Source: Tetramitus jugosus (Eukaryota; Heterolobosea; Eutetramitea; Acrasida; Vahlkampfiidae). From it: a stretch of DNA of 64,000 bases. Of this stretch, positions 53,701 through 64,000 are shown in pieces. Each line of letters opens with the position of its first letter. The first letter of the stretch is position 1. A model generated the notes under the pieces. That model ran no database searches. It saw nothing but the letters and a program-made list of their open reading frames with translations, and was not told the origin of the DNA. The position numbers and the translations under genes are program-made. Location of the stretch: the NCBI GenBank assembly GCA_937625935.1, contig OW569351.1, forward strand, positions 62,001 through 126,000. Reading direction: 5' to 3'.

Positions 53701-56700
53701 GTCCCTTCTTTGAATTATTCATATTCATCCTTTTGGAATTCAAATTATTGTCTAAGGCGAATATTTCTTTCTTTGTACTCGCGAGTTGTTCAAGTAATTC
53801 GTTGCGCCGGGCATCACAGTTATGCTTCCAATCATGGTAAATGTCAAGAAATCGTATCACAAAATCAAAATGAACTTGGAATAATCTCTCCTTAAAACAG
53901 GGTTGATCATATCTTTCATCTCGATCATGATTATACAAAAGCTCTCGGAGAAAAGATAGAGCCTTAACTCTGGTCTGTCTAGATGTGCTTCGTAGGCACT
54001 TGACTAATAGGTCAGTGTACGCCGCATAAATAAAGTGGCCATGACTAGTGGGAGTCACATCATCATTCAAACTTGACAGAACAATTTCGGTTTTAAGAGG
54101 CAAAAATAACATAATGTAGTGCTTGTACGAAAACAACTGTTTGAAAAAAACAAGCTGCATGTCGGTGGAAACATCTTCAGATAACTTGGATATTGAACCT
54201 AGCATGCTATTAAACCTGGCAGCCAACGACAGAACAAAATCTTTTCGCAGAAGCGAAAATAGTTGGACAAAAACCGATGCTATTCCCTCTGTCATGTAAA
54301 TAATCGATGGACTATCAACATTTTTCTTCATATGCCGACCGACAGCACGAAGAAATAGAGCTGACAACTTTTCGTAAAACTCGCTTGAAAATCGATCACC
54401 AACGTCTGAAGAAGTCACTGCATTATATTCACACATAATTGCTTTTAGAAGCGTAGAAAACATAAACCAACAACACTTATCCACAATAGAGCTACTTTGC
54501 TCGATAAATAATCGCATCGCTGAGAGCAACGAAGTAGGATGTTGAAATATGAAATAATACTTCACAAATAAGAGTATAATGTTTGGATCATCAACGCGAC
54601 ACTTGTCAACTAGAGCCATAATTGCTTTGTATGCAACAAGTGATACATCACCTTGATCATTTGATTGCTCCTTAATGATTTGAAATAATTCGCTCAGTAT
54701 CAGTGGGACATAACCATGCAATGATTTTGGTAAATGGGTGATGTGAGCAACGCTACGTTCTAAATCCTCCTTAATTATTTCCGAATAACTGGATACTCGA
54801 TTCATATATGACAACAAGTCACTAATACTATTATGTGCACCGCAAGGGAAGGCTGTCGACCGAAAGGAAAATTGAACATTGAAGCTAGCTCCCTCCATCT
54901 TTTCTGGATTGCTCATATAGTTAGATATGTTTTTTGTTTCATACATATCGAGGATTATTGGATCCAGTTTGAACGATCCATTGGCATGTATCACTGCAGA
55001 CAGTCGCACAAAAGTGTAAGCGACGAGTTCTCGCTTTCCTAATTTTGTGATCGTGCTATCTGTTAGGTTATGCCTATAAAATTTGAAAAGAATATGCGTG
55101 TTTGGTTCGATTGTTGTGGGTAGCTGAAACTTCATCTCTTCACTAAATACTGGCGTTCGACTTGAAAAGGAAATGAAAGACCGACTTGAATTTTCCATAG
55201 CATTCAATGATCCATCAAATACCATCGGATAAAAGGCCAACAGGCCGTTAGTCCTGATGTCCTTGTCAATAAAATGAAGTGAGGCTTCTACTGTAGTGAT
55301 CTTAACATCTCTCGAACCAAAATTAGCAGAGAGAGGATAGATAAGTCCTGTACTCTCCAACTCAATGACCTTTGAACAATCAGGACGTATAGGCTTGATT
55401 CTAATTGCTCGTTGAATATCATTGTCTACACGAATTGCAACTTGATTTGTGGAAACTGTGTGACTGAAAATATCGGGTAACTCACTGATCGAGGTTAAGC
55501 AAAAGCGTACTGTGCCAGGTATAATTTTGAACTTCTTCATATCCGTATTTAAGAAATTGTTAATCAATGTTTTGTCCTGTATGATACCAGATTTCTCATT
55601 CAGCAAGTAGATTTGTGGTATGGATCGCTCTTGGTTCGAAATACTATCATGAAGTGTCGTTAGCGTCCAGGCAAAATAAGAGTAGGTACCCTCACCTTCA
55701 TAGAAGGATTTAGCAGTTTTCAACTTGACACTAAATATGTCCTTTCCTTTCACTGTATCCTTCCGCAAATATAAATCATTTAGTGCTTCATCGTGCTCTC
55801 CTCGAAACTCGCGGCTGAACTTAAACAATAGCACCATTGTGGATGTAATTTTCGAAAGATTAAATACAGACAACATTGAACTGTTGCTGCTTTCTTTGAA
55901 ACTGAATGGAAATGTAAAAGTTTCTGTCACCTTGACTGGATCTGAGTCTGGGCTAACATCGTAGATAGTAACTGAACAATATAGAATTTCCAAAAACTCT
56001 GCACAACTCTCCAACAACTTTAGATGTAATGAGATGGGTTGGAATAAAATATCAGCTCCCATCAAACCTAGATTGGAAGGCAATTGTACATTTTCTAACA
56101 TAGTGTCTGGCGATTCAAAGTTTACCTTCAACGCTCGCTTTTGTTGTGAAACTGGATGTGCTCTCTCCAGCATTTCCAAACCAAAATTTCGCATCTTCTT
56201 GTGATTATAATGGCTCTGCAATGAAGATTGGAATGAATCAAATTCACAGGATAGTAAATCATGATTATTATACTTTGTTACAGTGCTATTTTTCTCGACC
56301 TTATGCTTCTCTTCATTTGGTAGTAGTGTGATGTCAGTTTCGAACAATAATTCACCCATATCTCTCTTTTGAATCGCTGCATTCGCCCTGGATCGCAACC
56401 TCCTCTTTTCGCACACAACAAAATCTTGAGATTGTATTTGAAGGCATTGCCGCACATGATATGGCAACGCATCAATTCTCTTCTCATAAAACCCATCTAG
56501 AATCGATGGTTGATCGTCATTCCACACATTCTTATTATACACATTTTCACTCGATAAGATATTGACCACATATTCTCCATCAAAAGCCTGGGATTTCTGT
56601 TTTTGAAACATGTCATCATTCTGAGTAGCTTCAGATTCTAAAAAGGCGCCATATCCACTCATATTGAGTGACGAATGAGAGCCCAATGAGTGAGAACCGA

Positions 56701-57724
56701 GTGTAAAAAACGAACCATACTCTCGATCATCATCCTCATCGTCATCTTCTTCTTCCTCCGTCTCTCCGTTGTGAAGCTGATTGTTGTCGTCAGATCGACC
56801 ACTATTCTCATAATACTCCAACTGTTGGGTGTCCAAGGACAATAGCGGAGAAGTCGTCGAAGAACGAGATGAAGCAAAGCTCTCCCTAGCACTAGAGCTC
56901 GATCTACGCCGTGTCCCTCTTCCGTTTGAAATTCTCCGTCCAATCACCACCGAATCACTATTGATTTGGTTATTAGTGTCAATGTGATCCTCTGCAATCT
57001 TGATGTCTTTGAACACGGGATACGCATTCCCCCCAGTCAATCGCACACTGATTCGTTTACTTTGGCGATTTTCATCATTTGGACTTTTGGCGCCATTTGA
57101 ATCTACAATTTTTCTGGCGGAAGAAAGCGATCTTTTTCTCGTGGGAGGCGCAGTGGTTGTTGACGTTGACGACGACAACGAATCAGAGCTAGTCGTTTCT
57201 AATCGATACTGTTGCATTTGTTGTCTCAAGTACTGAATCATGGAGTGAGCAAACTGAGAGTGACCACTCTGAATAGCCAAATGAAAGGGCGATAGAGAAC
57301 GACTTGTCGCATCAGTCGTAGCAGTTGATGAAGAATCTACAACGTCAGCACTCCTCTCACACAATATTCGATTAATCTTGTCAATGCTCTTACTCTGTAC
57401 ACACTTGTCAATAATGTAACGACAAGTTTCTTCATTTGCATTCCTGAATGCGAAAGCTATCGGTGTTTCATATTCAGTTGTCTGTTGTTGTTGTTGTTGC
57501 TGTTGTTGATTGTTGTTGTTATCATGATTCTCATGGGTTTTGGATGCTGAAGTGGTTGTTGCTGCGGCCGATGATAATTGAAGAGACTGTAGTTTGACCG
57601 AGGAAACTGCGGTTGTCAGGAAATGAAACCCATTTTGTTCAAAACCATGAATCACATAATCATGCAATGAAAAATGATTGCTAACGTCAGTGTTGCTTGT
57701 GATACTGTTGGTCATGATTGACAT
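50718..57724 (-). CDS. Zizimin-type DOCK guanine-nucleotide exchange factor
   Basis: Two exons: 57724-52049 and 51974-50718, with a 74-bp intron GTATGT...TGCCAG. Phase 0 joining gives 2310 residues. The N terminus has ankyrin-like segments (TPIAFAFRNANEETCRYIID and SPFHLAIQSGHSQFAHSMIQ), a poly-Gln run and a long Ser/Arg disordered part. A DHR-1/C2 domain lies at about 775-930 (GLLAFYPMVFDG...). Helical armadillo-like repeats follow, then a coiled coil near 1330-1390. DHR-2 is at about 1770-2290, recognisable by YYRLHFIGKAWENVDGEQFV, FFYEVAFS, KRRVILNLEDSFPSVLTKL, LTPIESAIDNM and MILQGSVRAGVNGGPKDI. DHR-2 catalyses nucleotide exchange on Rac or Cdc42 to drive actin protrusions. The DOCK-D (zizimin) placement is inferred. 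Confidence 0.88.
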
Positions 57725-58008
57725 GGATTATCTTGTTGTTGTTATTGTGATGGTGATGATTCGTTTTGTTGATAATCCTAGTGATTGAGAATCACAATAA
57801 TGCAAGTGACACTCGAAAGTTGTACGCAGTGTTCTTGTTGAGGTACTGGTTTGTTGTTTGAGATTCCAATGGCGCTTGGGACTCTCAGCAAATGAAAAGC
57901 ATCGATCATAGACTGATGTTTGACGCGATTAAACGGAGGCCCCGAACAGCGGAAGATTGTGAATTGAATCGGGAGGCCTTCCTCTTATTTTATTGGGTGT
58001 GCACTTTC

Positions 58009-58971
58009 CTAAGCAAACATGGGGACACCCCAGAACATTGGATTGATGAATCTGAGGTTCTTGTTGAGTCTGGAAATGGAGTTCATATCTTCCTCGGTCA
58101 ACTCGAAATCAAACACGGTCAAGTTTTGTGTCAAACGATCAGGTGTCACAGACTTTGGAATCACAATGATACCTCTCTGATAGTTCCACCTCAATATGAC
58201 TTGGGCAGCTGACTTGCCATACTTTTCGCCAATCTTGATCAATTGTTCGTCAGTGATTGGAGAGCCGTCTCTTCCTGAACCAAATGGTGAGTATGCAACA
58301 GTTTTGATGTTGGCCAACTCCTTTGCAAAATGAACCACAGATTCATTGTTCAAATAGGGATGAACCTCAATCTGGTTGACTGCTGGTTGAATCTTTGCAT
58401 GTGCACACAGGTCCAACAATGACTGAACAGAGAAATTGGAGACACCAATGGATCGCACCAATCCATCCTCCACCAACTTTTCCATCTGTCTCCAAGTGTC
58501 TTGAATCGTAACAGGGGCCAGTTGTGCCTTGATGCTGGACGATGTGTTCACATTGAGTTTCATCGATTGACTAATATCACTCAAATCCAATCCATTGAAC
58601 TCGAATGCAACGGGCCAATGAATCAAATACAGATCCAAGTACTCCAACTGAAGATCCTTTAGTGTCTTCAAGCACGCTTCTCTTACATGACCATGATGAC
58701 TGTTCCATAGCTTACTCGTCACAAAGAGATCACTTCTCTGAATTGATGTTGCTTGTTTCTCATCAGAAAACAATTCACCAAATGCCTCACCAATCTCCTT
58801 CTCATTGCCATAGAAACTAGCACAATCAATGTGTCTGTAACCGTTGTGAACAGCGTGCAAAACTGTTTGTTTGATGACACCCTTGTCAGCCTTCCAAGTA
58901 CCTAGGCCGAGAGCAGGAATGGAGGTACCATTGTTGAGTTGGACGCTTGGTGCGTAGTGAATATTGGACAT
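58009..58971 (-). CDS. Aldo-keto reductase
   Basis: 320 residues from the ATG at 58971. (beta/alpha)8 reductase with the full catalytic tetrad: Asp49 and Tyr54 in RHIDCASFYGNE, Lys87 in VTSKLW and His118 in YLIHWPVAF. Other AKR signatures are GVSNFSVQSLLDL, PAVNQIEVHPYL, AYSPFGSG and RGIIVIPKSVTPDRL, the last binding the NADPH phosphate. Such enzymes reduce aldehydes and ketones with NADPH in the cytosol. The C-terminal loop that sets substrate choice (MFWGVPMFA) is short, so the substrate cannot be named. Confidence 0.94.
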   Translation of the reverse strand: MSNIHYAPSVQLNNGTSIPALGLGTWKADKGVIKQTVLHAVHNGYRHIDCASFYGNEKEIGEAFGELFSDEKQATSIQRSDLFVTSKLWNSHHGHVREACLKTLKDLQLEYLDLYLIHWPVAFEFNGLDLSDISQSMKLNVNTSSSIKAQLAPVTIQDTWRQMEKLVEDGLVRSIGVSNFSVQSLLDLCAHAKIQPAVNQIEVHPYLNNESVVHFAKELANIKTVAYSPFGSGRDGSPITDEQLIKIGEKYGKSAAQVILRWNYQRGIIVIPKSVTPDRLTQNLTVFDFELTEEDMNSISRLNKNLRFINPMFWGVPMFA

Positions 58972-59345
58972 CTATCTTATTTGTTTTGTTTTGCGAAAGC
59001 TTTTTTTTATTTTAGAGAAGCTTCAGGAAATCGAGTTCTTCTGTTACATTGGATTGAAGGGAACTTCGCGTCAGACTACTAATGGGTTGTACCATCTCAC
59101 CGATAGGGTGAATAGTTCTTTATCATCCGCTTTAAGTTCGTGATTATATATATGGTGTACTCGACCTTGGACAGGTAGCAAACCACTCACTTGTATTTAT
59201 GCACAAAAAACATTTCTCATGACCTCAGACTCTTGTGGGTCAGAAAAATTTCACACAGCCCGGTGTCGGAAGACGGAATTAGTCATGTGAAAAAAAACTT
59301 CGAGTAGGAAAAACAACAAAAAAGAATCAAAAAGTGAACATCAAA
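58972..59345. other. Divergent promoter region
   Basis: 374 bp between the aldo-keto reductase and PheRS genes. It includes a TATATATATGG stretch near 59145 and a small hairpin TCACC-GATAG-GGTGA near 59096-59110. No gene recognised. Confidence 0.4.
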
Positions 59346-60676
59346 ATGCTTCGACAGTCTCTCAAATTACCATATGCTCAGCACAACAAGAGAGCGTTTC
59401 AAAGTGCCAAGAAACAACAAATCTTTTTCTCCACAACTGTAACAACTCAACAAGGTGCCCAATTCTTTAATGTGACGCCTCAAATTGAAGCCAAGGTATG
59501 CAATCATGTCGTTGTTGCCATGGTTCTTGTGTTTTTTTTGCGTGATATCCAATATGTGATGACCATCACAAATAAGCTCACACATGCCTTTTTTTTTGAT
59601 CGTTTTGATTTGCGCGCCAAAAATCTCAGATTGGCCGAAATTTGCATCTACAGGAACAGCACCCCCTGAACATTATCAAGCATCGAATTCAGTCTTGCCC
59701 TTCTCTCAAATCATTCAAGAGCTTTGATACCATTGCTCCAAAGGTCCCAACCAAGCACAACTTTGATCAATTGCTGATACCTGATGATCATGTGACCAGA
59801 AGCTTAACTGACACTTATTACTATGACAAGGAAACTGTGTTGAGAACACACACGACAGCTCATCAAGTTCCACTCCTCTTGGAAGGTCACACTGAATTCT
59901 TGGTCACTGGTGATGTCTACAGGAGAGATGATATTGACTCTACTCATTACCCAGTTTTTCATCAAATGGATGGCGTTAAATTGTTCAATATGAAAGAAAC
60001 GGGAATGACCAGAGACGATATCGTACGAGAGCTCAAGAATGATCTCGAAACAATGATTAAGCACTTGTTTGCAGGCCGTGTGACTCAAATGAAATGGATT
60101 GATGAGTATTTTCCGTTTACGGAGCCAAGTTTTGAGTTGGAGATTGAATTCAATGGACAATGGTTGGAAGTGTTGGGATGTGGTTTGATTCGTGAGTTTA
60201 TTCTGACCAATGCAGGCAAGGACATTACAGAGTATCAAGGATATGCATTTGGATTGGGATTGGAGAGACTTGCAATGATCATGTTTAACATTCCTGATAT
60301 TCGATTGTTTTGGAGTAAGGATGCTCGTTTCCTCTCTCAGTTCTCATCCATTGATGTCAACAATCCAACTGATTTGATATCGTTTAAGCCATATAGCAAG
60401 TATCCTGCATGCTACAAGGACGTTTCATGCTGGTTGCCATCTGAATCATTTGCTGACAACGATCTGTATGAATTGGTGAGAAATGTGGCTGGTGATTTGG
60501 TGGAGTCTGTTAAGATTGAGAGCACATTTGTTCATCCAAAGACAAATCGTTTGAGCAAGTGCTATCGTATCAATTATAGATCAATGGACAGGAATTTAAC
60601 AAATGAAGAGATTGATCAAATTCAATGGAAGCTCAGAGATGCCATGGTTCAAAATTTGGGAATTGAATTAAGATAG
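59346..60676 (+). CDS. FARS2: Mitochondrial phenylalanyl-tRNA synthetase
   Basis: Two exons: 59346-59495 and 59654-60676, with a 158-bp intron GTATGC...CTACAG. Phase 0 joining gives 390 residues. The presequence MLRQSLKLPYAQHNKRAFQS is basic and acid-free. The class II synthetase core is monomeric-type: THTTAHQVPLL (motif 2 region), FLVTGDVYRRDDIDSTHYPVFHQMDGV, FPFTEPSFELEIEFNG with WLEVLGCG, and motif 3 in AFGLGLERLAMI. The C-terminal B8-like anticodon-binding domain is complete (KYPACYKDVSCWLP to RDAMVQNLGIELR). It charges mitochondrial tRNA-Phe. Confidence 0.96.
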
Positions 60677-60740
60677 AATAAAAGTTTGATTTTCAATTCG
60701 ATATCTAACATATCGTATGTACATATTTACAGAATAGAGC

Positions 60741-62330
60741 CTATACAGTAAATGTTGTGATTCGACAAAACTTGTGTTCAGATGATGTCTTGTCAGAATA
60801 GTCAAATGTGCACTCCATGAATTGACCATTCTTTGTCACAACATACACAACATTTGGATTGTGTTGATTGAAGCAGCAAATCGACTGACCTTCGATTCCG
60901 TGCATCTTGAATAGTGACGTCTCACTGGTCATTGATGAGGCAAATGACGCCAAATAACCAAATATACCTCCGGAACTCTCTTGAGAGCTGGGGCAAAGAT
61001 CAAAGATATGAAGCGTGCCAGATGAGCTCGTCGAACACAAGTACTTGCTGTCTGAACTAAAATTAATGCAATAGATACCGCTCTGATACGTTCCTCGCTT
61101 CAACTCCTTCCACAGCTCAAATGGCCCAGTGTGAGCCTTGCGTTTAAACAACCGTATCACAGTTCCACGCTCCGAAGCAGTCGCAATGACATTGGCTCCA
61201 TTGTTGATTGTAACCACACGAATCGATGACTCATGCGCCTTCAGTGTCTCTCGAGACACCTCTCGTATGAGTGATCCCATACGACTGTGATCACTCGACG
61301 AGTGAGACATTCTCTTGTTGTGAGTTTTCTTGAGATTGACTGCACTCAACTCTACGACATCGAGGTGACCAGTGTGAGTGACACTTGGAAATGTGAGGAG
61401 CAGCGAAAATGAATCCTGTTCGTCCTCACTGTCCTGATCATTGTCATCATTTTCCTCTGATTCTTCATCATCATCATTATCACTATGATCATCAGAATCA
61501 GAATATGACTCAATGTCTCTTCTCCTACGATGGTTTCTATTGTGATGATCTTGTCTTGTTGGTTGAGTGGTCTGCTTCTGTGGCAGCGTTGGTGGACGTT
61601 GAGCAATTGAACAGAGTCCATTTGGATTGGGTCCTGTTTTTAGCACGAGACATTGGACATAAAAATCAGCACTACTACCACTACTGGCTGTCGTAGGAGG
61701 AGTTTGCTGCTGGTTCGTAGTGTTCACTTGATCATCGTCATGATGATTCTTGCTTTTGCTATGACGGCGCTTTGGAAGACTCTTTCTCCGAGCTCTGCCG
61801 CTCCCACTGCTCTTGATCACCTCCCCTTCATCATTTCTCAATCGTAAATGAACGCTGATTTGATTCTCCGACACTACGCAAAGAATGGCGCCATTTAAAC
61901 AACTCTGACAATTTAGAATGGTGAAGGGTTGGGCCACTTGACTAACGACACGATTCTCTCTCATGTCATAAATGTACAACTGAGGAGACGACTCATTCAA
62001 CAAAGCTAAAAACCGTTGGTTCAACATTTGTAGTGCGTGAACTGTTTCTCCGCCTTGGAACACCTTACGGAACTCTTCTTGGAAAGTTTCGGCGGGAAGC
62101 GGAGAATCTAATTGTTGCGCGTCTTCTATGCCATTGTTGGAGGTTACATTATGATTCGGAGGTGATGACTGAGAAGCCAACGATGAAGATGCATCGAGTT
62201 GATAAATATGTGTCGCACCATTCACTGTTCCAATCTGAACATGAGTCAGATTGCTGTTGAATGAGAGAACAGAAATGTCTGCGGATTGGTCATGCACATG
62301 AGATGATGATGATGATGATGGATCAATCAT
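60741..62330 (-). CDS. PROPPIN-family beta-propeller (WIPI/Atg18-like)
   Basis: The start is the ATG at 62330 (MIDPSSSSSSHVHDQ), giving 529 residues; upstream the frame opens only from TTG. Seven WD-like blades are interrupted by an Arg/Gln/Asp/Ser-rich insert (about 180-340). The signature region AHESSIRVVTINNGANVIATASERGTVIRLF...ELKRGTYQSGIYCINFSSDSKYL matches PROPPINs. LKRG (about 408) stands where family members have FRRG or LRRG, the motif binding PI3P and PI(3,5)P2. PROPPINs act at autophagosomes and endosomes. The Lys for Arg change may weaken lipid binding. The C terminus is short. It converges with PheRS, with 64 bp between. Confidence 0.82.
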   Translation of the reverse strand: MIDPSSSSSSHVHDQSADISVLSFNSNLTHVQIGTVNGATHIYQLDASSSLASQSSPPNHNVTSNNGIEDAQQLDSPLPAETFQEEFRKVFQGGETVHALQMLNQRFLALLNESSPQLYIYDMRENRVVSQVAQPFTILNCQSCLNGAILCVVSENQISVHLRLRNDEGEVIKSSGSGRARRKSLPKRRHSKSKNHHDDDQVNTTNQQQTPPTTASSGSSADFYVQCLVLKTGPNPNGLCSIAQRPPTLPQKQTTQPTRQDHHNRNHRRRRDIESYSDSDDHSDNDDDEESEENDDNDQDSEDEQDSFSLLLTFPSVTHTGHLDVVELSAVNLKKTHNKRMSHSSSDHSRMGSLIREVSRETLKAHESSIRVVTINNGANVIATASERGTVIRLFKRKAHTGPFELWKELKRGTYQSGIYCINFSSDSKYLCSTSSSGTLHIFDLCPSSQESSGGIFGYLASFASSMTSETSLFKMHGIEGQSICCFNQHNPNVVYVVTKNGQFMECTFDYSDKTSSEHKFCRITTFTV

Positions 62331-63356
62331 TTCTATTGTTGTTGTTGTTGTTGATCTGGAGAACAACGGATGAGTTCGCAAGTGGTTGAATATTTGATGG
62401 TGTTTGTTGTTGTTTTTGTTGTGGTGAACCAAATAGGTGCCGTGCGTGTTTGTGTCTGGACGATAGAAGCAAATGCGTTTTTGGGATCAAGTTCAACCAA
62501 ATGTGCGTTCTTTTTTTCTGTCGTGACTGAACTCAAAACGGGCTCTCCGTAAAAGGAACCCACAGAAAATGTAACTGAGGAAGAACTGTTTTTCTGCTTG
62601 GAAGGCGGAGACGTGGAGAATTTTCGTTTGGTTTGCAGAAAATCAGCACGTGAGGGAATGGACGATGGCGTTGAATGCAAACAGACACGGAGCTTGATAA
62701 TTTTTGAATAGAGTCAAAGGCATGATGAAATCAGGCATTGAGCTTCTTAGCTTAGCCAAAACATTGAAACAACGCGGGTGTCGGCTGAATACCCCTGGCT
62801 CTGATTTTTGAATGGATTTCCTAAGACGTTTGACACGTTGTCCCAAGATGGAGCGGAAGAAACAAATAAATCAAGAGTTCGGGCCGACTTCAAACAGCCG
62901 TTTCTAGGGCCAGTCACAGCGCATATGTACCGGCAATCCGGAAACATAACGAAAGCAACTTATAACGCTGCACCTTGTACATTTTCATTTCTCCACTCTC
63001 CATTTCCAGCTTCGAGAACACTGTACTCTGCAACAAGCACACACCTGCAACAACCGTGTTGAAACTGATAGAATTCCACACAACTTATAAAAAACATATC
63101 ACCAAGACGACAACCAAAACAAACCTTCCTTCCTCACGTTGGAACTTCTCTCTCACCCAAGCCTAAAAAAGTCTTCATTCACACGCGCGTGAACAATTCT
63201 CAGGAGAAATTTCCCTTGCACCCCTGAAGGATCCAATCAAACAACGTGAGAGCAGCTTAGAAGAACGATCACCAAAAAAATACCCCCAAGAAGTGACACC
63301 AAACACCACCATCCATTTTTTAACAAACAAAAACACAACAACAACAAACAACAATC
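62331..63356. other. Divergent intergenic region
   Basis: About 1 kb between the PROPPIN gene and the gene at 63357. It contains a CAA/TTG repeat near the PROPPIN start, a possible box C/D RNA (see 62714-62811), and long A/C-rich leader sequence before 63357. Open frames in it lack family features. Confidence 0.4.
62714..62811 (+). ncRNA. Possible box C/D snoRNA
   Basis: ATGATGA, a perfect C-box form, is at 62722-62728 and CTGA, a D-box form, at 62801-62804. TCAAA (62714-62718) and TTTGA (62807-62811) outside the boxes can pair as a short terminal stem, interrupted near the boxes. Length 98 bases is normal. Box motifs this short arise by chance, so this is weak. Confidence 0.2.
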
Positions 63357-64000
63357 ATGCTTTTCAAATCACCGAGTGAATCTTTGGTTACTGGAGAGGA
63401 AGAATTTCAGACTTTCAGAAGGCGTCGACAACAAAGCATCGACCACGACAGCAGCATCATTTCCAACACCAATGGTACCACTCCTACTTCCAACAACAAC
63501 ACGAGTAACAACAATAGCATAACAGGATCACCTACGAGAAGCTCTCCACCTCGGTCCACTCCCCCAAAAAAAACAACTCGTGTCTCCACCAAACGATCAT
63601 CCATGAGATTGACACAACAACAACAACAACAGCTATTACTCATGGAATCAACAAAACGAAAGAGAAAAAATACGTTAATCATACCCAAAAACAATAGTGA
63701 TGCTCAGTACATGACTGTCATGTGGACTCATTTACTCAAGAAACAGTTCATGAGCAACAACAATCCACTGGATTTGTTCACAGAGCTCATGAACGATCCT
63801 TTTCATCACACACCTTCTTCATCACCATCCTCACCATCGACAGCTGCTGCAAGTATGATGATGAATGGTAGTAAGCTGCACAGAGAGTATGATCCATGTG
63901 ACTACAGTCCATACTATGAACAATTTTATCAACAGCAAGTCACTGATTTTTTGTCGTCGTCGCCATCGTCATTGGGAACGAGCGCAGAGCAAGCAATGCT
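63357..64000 (+). CDS. Low-complexity protein, 3' end beyond window
   Basis: An ATG at 63357 follows a long A/C-rich leader. The frame is open for 214 codons to the edge of the window. The visible part is Ser/Thr/Asn/Gln/Pro-rich with basic patches (FRRRRQQS, TKRKRKN) that could be nuclear localisation signals and a QQQQQQ run at about 96. A more folded-looking stretch (MWTHLLKKQFMSNNNPLDLFTELM) lies near 125-148. Nothing identifies a family. A nuclear regulatory protein is possible from composition only. Confidence 0.6.
   Translation, partial: MLFKSPSESLVTGEEEFQTFRRRRQQSIDHDSSIISNTNGTTPTSNNNTSNNNSITGSPTRSSPPRSTPPKKTTRVSTKRSSMRLTQQQQQQLLLMESTKRKRKNTLIIPKNNSDAQYMTVMWTHLLKKQFMSNNNPLDLFTELMNDPFHHTPSSSPSSPSTAAASMMMNGSKLHREYDPCDYSPYYEQFYQQQVTDFLSSSPSSLGTSAEQAM

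Noticed and set aside
57892-58212. Plus-strand frame over the end of the aldo-keto reductase
   Set aside because: It lies antisense to conserved reductase codons and matches nothing.
62333-62680. Minus-strand frame just before the PROPPIN ATG
   Set aside because: It opens with TTG and ends in a CAA repeat and stop beside the ATG; best read as leader sequence.

Overview
This is a gene-dense stretch of eukaryotic nuclear DNA, moderately AT-rich. It carries about 29 protein genes or gene fragments on both strands, most separated by 30-600 bases. Introns are few and short (64-210 bp in the models here), usually with GTATGT or GTAAGT at the 5' end and a T-rich run before AG. Proteins often carry poly-Asn or poly-Gln tracts. 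The mix of broad eukaryotic genes (folliculin, DOCK GEF, BRF1, GPCPD1, DDAH, SAMD8-type enzyme, PAQR receptor), a huge adhesion-type GPCR with an RGS tail and a two-pass cyclase-like receptor suggests a free-living amoeboflagellate, most probably Naegleria or a close heterolobosean. That assignment is inference from gene content and gene style, not from a marker gene.

Layout. 1-7.7 kb: SAM-domain sphingomyelin-synthase-related enzyme (+), then on the minus strand a mitochondrial EF-G2-like GTPase, a double lipoyl-domain protein with a C-terminal membrane anchor and a one-base frame break, a class II-type histone deacetylase and a small membrane protein. 7.9-13.8 kb: ribosomal protein uL4 (+), a CblD/MMADHC-like protein only 29 bp behind it, a filamin-repeat/cullin fusion with a signal-peptide-like start (-), and a four-helix membrane protein (+). 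13.9-22.5 kb: RCC1-repeat protein (-), a possible structured RNA, tRNA-Val(AAC), GPCPD1-like phosphodiesterase (+), DHX57-like helicase (-). 23-33 kb: Golgi-type glycosyltransferase-like protein, PAQR receptor and BRF1 (all +), F-box/LRR protein (-), PPR-like mitochondrial protein and proteasome beta-3 (+). 33-43 kb: folliculin (-), cyclase-like receptor (+), small mitochondrial-type protein (-), DDAH, an acidic protein and a divergent oxysterol-binding-related protein (all +). 43-58 kb: the adhesion GPCR-RGS receptor and a zizimin-like DOCK protein (both -). 58-64 kb: aldo-keto reductase (-), mitochondrial PheRS (+), PROPPIN (-), and a low-complexity gene running off the right edge (+).

No operon-like pathway is evident. 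Themes are mitochondrial translation and metabolism (EF-G2, PheRS, PPR, lipoyl protein, CblD), membrane lipid handling (SMSr, GPCPD1, PAQR, ORP, PROPPIN), and signalling and cell shape (GPCR-RGS, DOCK, folliculin, cyclase-like receptor). BRF1 and a tRNA gene represent the Pol III system.

The most unusual items are the filamin-cullin fusion with an export-type N terminus, the GPCR ending in an RGS domain, the tail-anchored di-lipoyl protein, a receptor whose cyclase domain has lost key catalytic residues, and a 15-base element placed 45-46 bases before tRNA-Val and before a hairpin-rich region, with a variant near 7.1 kb. Many long open frames begin at TTG; starts given here were moved to the first sensible ATG, and eight genes were re-assembled across introns by reading frame and splice consensus.
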